Shown one piece after another: positions 59,563 to 64,000 of a stretch of DNA of 64,000 bases. A program made the position numbers and the translations under genes. The stretch covers positions 1-64,000 of the forward strand of contig CAYPSO010000001.1 in assembly GCA_964413275.1 (NCBI GenBank), written 5' to 3'. Positions within the stretch are counted from its first letter, which is position 1. Each line of letters starts with the position of its first letter. Below the pieces are notes generated by a model. The model did not search any database. It saw only the letters and a program-made list of their open reading frames with translations, and was not told the DNA's origin. The stretch is from JAABRE01 sp964413275 (GTDB lineage: Bacteria; Cyanobacteriota; Cyanobacteriia; Cyanobacteriales; JAABRE01).

Positions 59563-62208
59563 TTAATTTTTCAATAGATTAATTTCTTGGAAAGTTTCTG
59601 AATCTTCTTGAATGATTATTTGTTCAGGTTGAGCGGGTTCTCCATTAAGTTTTAAATTGTAGATACCTTGTTTCATACCTTCTAAATAAAAGACTCCTGC
59701 CCCATTAGTTAAAGAAAAGATAGTTTCATCTTTATTTTGGGAAATAGCTTCTACTCTGATACCATTGAGAGCCTTACCTTCAGCATTAGTAACTACACCG
59801 CTAACAGTATAGGAAGCACTAAAAGGAATTAAAACTTCTGTGTAGCTACCGGGAGCTACTTTAACAGCTAAAGCTGAAATCCCTGATGTCCAGTCTAAAG
59901 GAAAACCCGCAGGATCGAGATCTAGTCGATAAACTCCGGGTGGGGTAGAGAGAAAGACACCATCAGGTTTAATTTCTGGATAGGAATAATTAATCGTTTG
60001 ATTATTAAGAATTAACATTAAGTTAGCATCTTCAGTAAAAATATCTTCATTTTTGTCTAATTTACCGTTATTATTGCGATCGTAAAAAGGTTTAATCCAG
60101 ATACCGCCATTACTGCGTAAACGGTTAAAATCTTGGGGACTAGGGCCTGATCTAATGCCGTTTTGTACATTAAGTTTAGGGGAAAATTCGATCCTAAATT
60201 GAGCATCAGGGGAATATAAAGAAACTTGTTGATAACCTAATCTAACAATAACTCCGGGGATAATAGCCGTAGAAACGGAAGAAAGCACACCGCTACCACG
60301 AGAACCAATGCTATAACCTAAATTAAATTCCCATACAGGAAAACCATCATTTAATTTTCGATCTGAACGATAACGCCAACCCAAGGCAGCGAGATAATCA
60401 TCTTGACCATTTTGAGTAGTGGTATCGTAATCAAAAATTAGAGAATGTCCTTCTAAAAAGGAAGTTTTGTTGGAAAGGTTATAGGTGATTTGTGATTCAG
60501 TCTCATTTCTACCTCGACGATGCTCTAATCTCAAATTACCAAAGGTTTGACTTAAGTTCCAAGTTAAACGACTATTACTGTTAACTTCTACTCTGGCATA
60601 GGTTGAATTTAAACCTTTGCTATGGTTGAACTGTAAGGCTGCGGCTAAATAGGAATCTGAATTACTTTGGTTTGCACTACCAACAAAATTAAAATTAGGC
60701 GATATGCGCCAATTCAAATCCAGTTTTTGACTATTATAGTTACCGTTGAAATTTAAACTAAAGTCAGGGGTAGGATTGAAGTACATTCGAGATTCTATGG
60801 ACCAATCTGAATCATCAAAATCAGGGGTAAGTGCTGATATGGCTAGTTGAAAAGGTACTTTTTTAGGTTGATAAAAAATTTCTCCTAAAGGGCGCAGTGA
60901 TGAGCCATCATAATAAACTCCTGTACCAACAGTTAAGTCTTCTGAAACACCATGACGATAAGCTATTCCCGCTTCAAGTTGATTAAACTCGCCAATAAAA
61001 TTCTGAGCTTGAATATCTCGCTTGAATCCACCAGAAATATTTAAAACCGATGTTCCTGCTGTGAGTAATTCTGGTAAATCAGTAAAATTCACATCTCTGA
61101 TTTCTGGTTCAGTAAATAAAAGTCCATCACGATAGAGGAAAACTTGGTATCTTTCCCTTTTAACAGGGACTTTGAAAGTATAAACTCCTGATCCATCGAC
61201 TAAAGTTTCAGCAACAATGCGATCGCTAAATTCCTTGACTAAGCGCACTAAAGTCCCCGGTGCTGTTTGTCCGGTAATAGTTCGTTGTATTTGTTCTGGT
61301 TGAAATCTTTGTCTAGGATCAAAACCACTAAAACTATTTTCTCTTGGTTCTACATCCCAACGTTTAATGGTAGTTAAACCCCAATAATCTCCACCATTAT
61401 CCCTAGGCCAAAAAGTAGGTTGAGAGCCAATAATATAATCTGTAGATTGCCCTTGATGCCACCATTGAGCTTCTTGAAGATTCCAGCTTGTGGTATCGAA
61501 TAAATCACCTTGTCTGGTACGCACAAACCAACTGCCACCGAGTAAAGTACCTGTGCCGAGCAATTCTCCTTGGTATCTAGGAGGCTCGTTATTTAGAGAA
61601 TTTTTTCTTTTAGTACCATTAATATTGACATCATTACCTATGGCAGTAAAAGTAAAAGGAGCAGGAAAAACAGTAGGTAATCCTTCAGTAATAATGGGAA
61701 TTTCTTCAGCAATGTTAGTTTGTTGTATATTAGACCAAGGAGGATTAAAAACAACTGCATATTCGAGTACATCAAATTCTGTGGGTACTTGAAACCATGT
61801 TTGAATTTGTTGAACAGAAATTGTGAGTCCTAATTCAGCATCAGTAATTAGCTCTCCAGAATCAATGCGAGTAACTAATCCGGGGGCTGTAATTTGCCAA
61901 AAACCGTCTTCTTGTTTATTAACTTGAAGTTTTAAAGCGGTAACTACATCAGAGAAAGGAATCAGCCAGTTTTCAAAATCAATGGCTTGAGTACCATCTT
62001 CTAATCCTTTGACTAACCCGGAAGGAATAACATTGCGTGTACCAACATTTAAACCCACAGGAAGAACCATAAATTCTTCATTAATTGAGTTATCCTGTTC
62101 TGTTGGAGTTATTGGGGGAGTAGTTTCTGCTTCATCAGCAATTGCTTGCAAACAAATAAAATTAAAAGTTATAAAAAAAATTAAACAGAAGATTTTTAAA
62201 AAAAACAT
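59563..62208 (-). CDS. Fimbrial usher-like outer membrane protein
   Basis: 881 aa. Signal peptide FFLKIFCLIFFITFNFICLQ, then a FENWLIPFSDVVTALKLQVN region, an usher plug-like segment (ITGQTAPGTLVRLVKEFSDR, about 290-310; VDGSGVYTFKV) and a long beta-barrel with alternating strands (SEDLTVGTGVYYDGSSLRPL, NFNGNYNSQKLDLNWRISPN). The C-terminus has a carboxypeptidase-regulatory-like domain (SYTVSGVVTNAEGKALNGIR). Together with the PapD-like chaperone upstream and three SCPU pilins downstream this fits a divergent chaperone-usher system, although the usher is only recognised by layout, not by a decisive motif. Order on the minus strand is chaperone, usher, pilins. Confidence 0.68.
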   Translation of the reverse strand: MFFLKIFCLIFFITFNFICLQAIADEAETTPPITPTEQDNSINEEFMVLPVGLNVGTRNVIPSGLVKGLEDGTQAIDFENWLIPFSDVVTALKLQVNKQEDGFWQITAPGLVTRIDSGELITDAELGLTISVQQIQTWFQVPTEFDVLEYAVVFNPPWSNIQQTNIAEEIPIITEGLPTVFPAPFTFTAIGNDVNINGTKRKNSLNNEPPRYQGELLGTGTLLGGSWFVRTRQGDLFDTTSWNLQEAQWWHQGQSTDYIIGSQPTFWPRDNGGDYWGLTTIKRWDVEPRENSFSGFDPRQRFQPEQIQRTITGQTAPGTLVRLVKEFSDRIVAETLVDGSGVYTFKVPVKRERYQVFLYRDGLLFTEPEIRDVNFTDLPELLTAGTSVLNISGGFKRDIQAQNFIGEFNQLEAGIAYRHGVSEDLTVGTGVYYDGSSLRPLGEIFYQPKKVPFQLAISALTPDFDDSDWSIESRMYFNPTPDFSLNFNGNYNSQKLDLNWRISPNFNFVGSANQSNSDSYLAAALQFNHSKGLNSTYARVEVNSNSRLTWNLSQTFGNLRLEHRRGRNETESQITYNLSNKTSFLEGHSLIFDYDTTTQNGQDDYLAALGWRYRSDRKLNDGFPVWEFNLGYSIGSRGSGVLSSVSTAIIPGVIVRLGYQQVSLYSPDAQFRIEFSPKLNVQNGIRSGPSPQDFNRLRSNGGIWIKPFYDRNNNGKLDKNEDIFTEDANLMLILNNQTINYSYPEIKPDGVFLSTPPGVYRLDLDPAGFPLDWTSGISALAVKVAPGSYTEVLIPFSASYTVSGVVTNAEGKALNGIRVEAISQNKDETIFSLTNGAGVFYLEGMKQGIYNLKLNGEPAQPEQIIIQEDSETFQEINLLKN

Positions 62209-62294
62209 TACTGTTAGTTTTTAGCGATTAGCTGTTAGCTGTTAGCAATTAGCTGTTAGTGGTTAACAAATAACGAATAACAAATAACTAACCA

Positions 62295-63176
62295 CTAAAT
62301 AGATACATTCATCTCAAAAGGTACAGTATTGGGATTAGTTTTTTCATCTATTTGCCAAATTAATTCACCGCTTAACTGATAATCACCTGATGCTAAGGAT
62401 AAGGGTTTTTCTTCTCCTGTAGTATCTTTAGTTGTTGGTGTAATATTAAAATTGCGATCGCCTCCTGCAATCACAGTTGTTTCTGGTAATTCTCCTTCAC
62501 TAATCAATTGACCATTTTGAGATAGTTTCCAAACTAATTTAGGTAACACAGAAGCTTCGCCTGAATTACTAACTAATAATTTAAGAGTATTATTAGTTTT
62601 TTCGTAGGTAATATTTTCTACTTTTAAATTAGGACTAAGATTTCCTTTAGCCACATAAACAGTAACGCCTATACGAGCAATTATACCTACCGTATTCTGT
62701 TGATTATCCAAAGCTTCTATCAGGGTTTCCGCAAACACAGTAGTACGATATTCTCCATCGGGTAAACTAGGCAGAAGTTGTGCCAATAAACGAACTCTAC
62801 GTTCGCTATCAGGAGGAATAGTCATTTCACGGGGAGAAAAACGCAAATAAGGACTTAAATCATCCTTACTTTCGCTTAAAATAGTGAAACCTTCCTCTCT
62901 ATTATAGGTAAATGGCTCTGTATAAATACGAACCCGACTAGGTTTAGTTGTAGTATTTCTAATAGTAATAATTCCTTGGGCTTGTCCACGCTCCGATTGA
63001 ACTTGAATGACTAAAGGAGATACACCAACTTGAGCCTTAACAACAGGATTAAACAGAAAAATTGTTGAAAGAAAAACACTACTAGCACTAATCAATCCAA
63101 TGAACCAATATTTTGATTTACTTTTAGAATTTAAAGAAAAAAACTTAGACATAAACTTAAAATTTAATAATCTCAT
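62295..63176 (-). CDS. PapD-like periplasmic pilus chaperone
   Basis: 293 aa from the first ATG; the in-frame ATG at 63152 (MSKFFSLNSKSKSKYWFIGL) is an equal candidate. Signal peptide, cleavage near VKAQ. PapD N-domain: GVSPLVIQVQSERGQAQGII with TIRNTTTKPSRVRIYTEPFT (the Arg of the subunit clamp) and LSPYLRFSPREMTIPPDSER, then RRVRLLAQLLPSLPDGEYRT. The C-domain follows (TLKLLVSNSGEASVLPKLVW, then PLSLASGDYQLSGELIWQID). It is first in the operon with the usher 86 nt away. It would cap pilin subunits in the periplasm. Confidence 0.78.
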   Translation of the reverse strand: MRLLNFKFMSKFFSLNSKSKSKYWFIGLISASSVFLSTIFLFNPVVKAQVGVSPLVIQVQSERGQAQGIITIRNTTTKPSRVRIYTEPFTYNREEGFTILSESKDDLSPYLRFSPREMTIPPDSERRVRLLAQLLPSLPDGEYRTTVFAETLIEALDNQQNTVGIIARIGVTVYVAKGNLSPNLKVENITYEKTNNTLKLLVSNSGEASVLPKLVWKLSQNGQLISEGELPETTVIAGGDRNFNITPTTKDTTGEEKPLSLASGDYQLSGELIWQIDEKTNPNTVPFEMNVSI

Positions 63177-63242
63177 TTAAAATATAATTTTGATTATATA
63201 TTAATAACATATAGTAATCCTGCTAAATGATTTATAAACTTT

Positions 63243-63308
63243 TCTCTCTCTTGGTGGACATTCTCTTGCGTCTTTCGCCGACGGGGGCTTCCACCGCTCT
63301 GCGGTTTA
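63243..63308. repeat. GC-rich island with short inverted arms
   Basis: GGTGGACATTCTCTTGCGTC followed by GACGGGGGCTTCCACC and CGCTCTGCGG: GGTGGA/TCCACC arms around an unusually GC-rich stretch in an A/T-rich spacer. Probably a dispersed repeat or a transcript-ending hairpin between the pilus operon promoter and mtnB; no function shown. Confidence 0.4.
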
Positions 63309-63385
63309 TAAAAAAATGTTAATATTTACCAAGAAAATATTATTCCTATAAATCCAAAAACTAATATTAATAATTAATAAATTAA

Positions 63386-63997
63386 ATGATACGAAATCAA
63401 TTAATAACAACAGCACATCAATTTTATCAACTTGGATGGATGGTTGGTACAGCCGGTAATCTTTCCGCTAGAGTAGAAGAAAATAGCTTCTGGATTACTG
63501 CTAGTGGCAAAAGCAAAGGAAAACTGACAGAATCAGATTTTGTGCGAGTTAATTTAGCAGGTGATATTTTAGAATCTCCTTCTTCTGAAAATCGCCCTTC
63601 AGCAGAAACCAGTATTCATCAAGTTATTTATCAATTATTCCCAGAAACTCAAGCTTGCTATCATGTCCATTCAGTAGAAGCTAATTTAGTTTCTCAATTA
63701 GCTCAAAAAAATAATCTCCCCTTACCTAATATTGAAATGTTAAAAGGATTAGGTATTTGGTACGAAAATCCTCATATAAATATGCCAGTATTTGCTAATT
63801 ATTTAGAAGTACCAAAAATTGCCACAGAAATTAAAGAAAGATTTACTAAAGTCAAACCAGAAATACCAGCTTTACTAATCCTCAATCATGGTGTAACTGT
63901 TTGGGCTGATAGTTGTGAAAAAGCAAAAAACTATGTGGAAATTGCTGAATATTTATTTCGTTATCTAGTTGCTGCTCATCAAGCAAAATTAATTTAA
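63386..63997 (+). CDS. mtnB: Methylthioribulose-1-phosphate dehydratase
   Basis: Methionine-salvage enzyme, a zinc class II aldolase-fold dehydratase. 203 aa, the usual length. FYQLGWMVGTAGNLSARVEE (about residues 13-32), zinc ligands in CYHVHSVEANLVSQL (HxH, about 92-94) and LNHGVTVWADSCEKAKNYVE (about 172) are present, as is the TASGKSKGKLTESDF phosphate-binding turn. The next salvage genes would lie beyond the window. No SAM riboswitch is evident in the 209-bp upstream gap. Confidence 0.92.
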   Translation: MIRNQLITTAHQFYQLGWMVGTAGNLSARVEENSFWITASGKSKGKLTESDFVRVNLAGDILESPSSENRPSAETSIHQVIYQLFPETQACYHVHSVEANLVSQLAQKNNLPLPNIEMLKGLGIWYENPHINMPVFANYLEVPKIATEIKERFTKVKPEIPALLILNHGVTVWADSCEKAKNYVEIAEYLFRYLVAAHQAKLI

Positions 63998-64000
63998 TTT

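Overview
The window reads as chromosomal DNA of a low-GC unicellular cyanobacterium, probably of the Geminocystis/Cyanobacterium type (genus is an inference). Evidence: cyanobacterial genes (psbV, petE, zds, gap2, a DHNA-CoA thioesterase, a DUF1815 gene, Glu-tRNA amidotransferase gatB), scattered GCGATCGC (HIP1) octamers, A/T-rich spacers, and many short palindromic repeats and MITE-like elements. I saw no tRNA, rRNA or CRISPR array.

Layout. 0.1-1.6 kb: siroheme genes (cobA, sirohydrochlorin chelatase). 1.8-6.9 kb: secreted PEP-CTERM and outer-membrane-like proteins, a pentapeptide-repeat protein paired with a three-fold repeated helical protein, and a 5'-truncated OB-fold gene. 6.9-11.5 kb: a decayed double-glycine peptide locus with two Arg-rich precursor peptides, a C39 peptidase/ABC transporter cut short, an inserted block of AAA ATPase genes, and an hlyD remnant. 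Three of its genes share an upstream inverted-repeat motif. 11.7-21.1 kb: housekeeping and photosynthesis genes (psbV, petE, thioesterase, kinase-like protein, zds with its SRPBCC neighbour, gap2, leuS).

21.3-36.9 kb is the main accessory region. Read on the minus strand it holds a PatD-like YcaO cyclodehydratase, a 151-aa NHLP-like precursor without cysteine, an amidohydrolase, and a 2077-aa Ser/Thr kinase-ATPase-GAF-PAS protein ending in an AAA-like ATPase domain where a histidine kinase is usual. A second, HTH-fused AAA-like ATPase lies upstream. Divergent from it are small genes whose promoters share about 56 bp with 11-bp phased direct repeats, then a lipoprotein, a helical protein, a frameshifted P-loop GTPase-like gene, and a cluster of repeats resembling a TnsB/Tn7-type transposon end. 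I regard the YcaO/NHLP set as the best candidate for an undescribed system.

37-50 kb: envelope and housekeeping genes (TVP38 protein, glycosyltransferase, peptidoglycan-binding/HEAT protein, EamA transporter, sppA, aroH, DUF1815, HAD, gatB), a headless dynamin-like remnant, a NERD-helicase-pentapeptide fusion, and gcvH. 50-55.6 kb: glgB, small proteins (one with an in-frame stop) and typA. 55.7-57.2 kb: an ECF sigma/anti-sigma/Spy-like operon. 57.6-63.2 kb: a chaperone-usher-like pilus operon (chaperone, usher, three SCPU-type pilins). The window ends with mtnB of methionine salvage.
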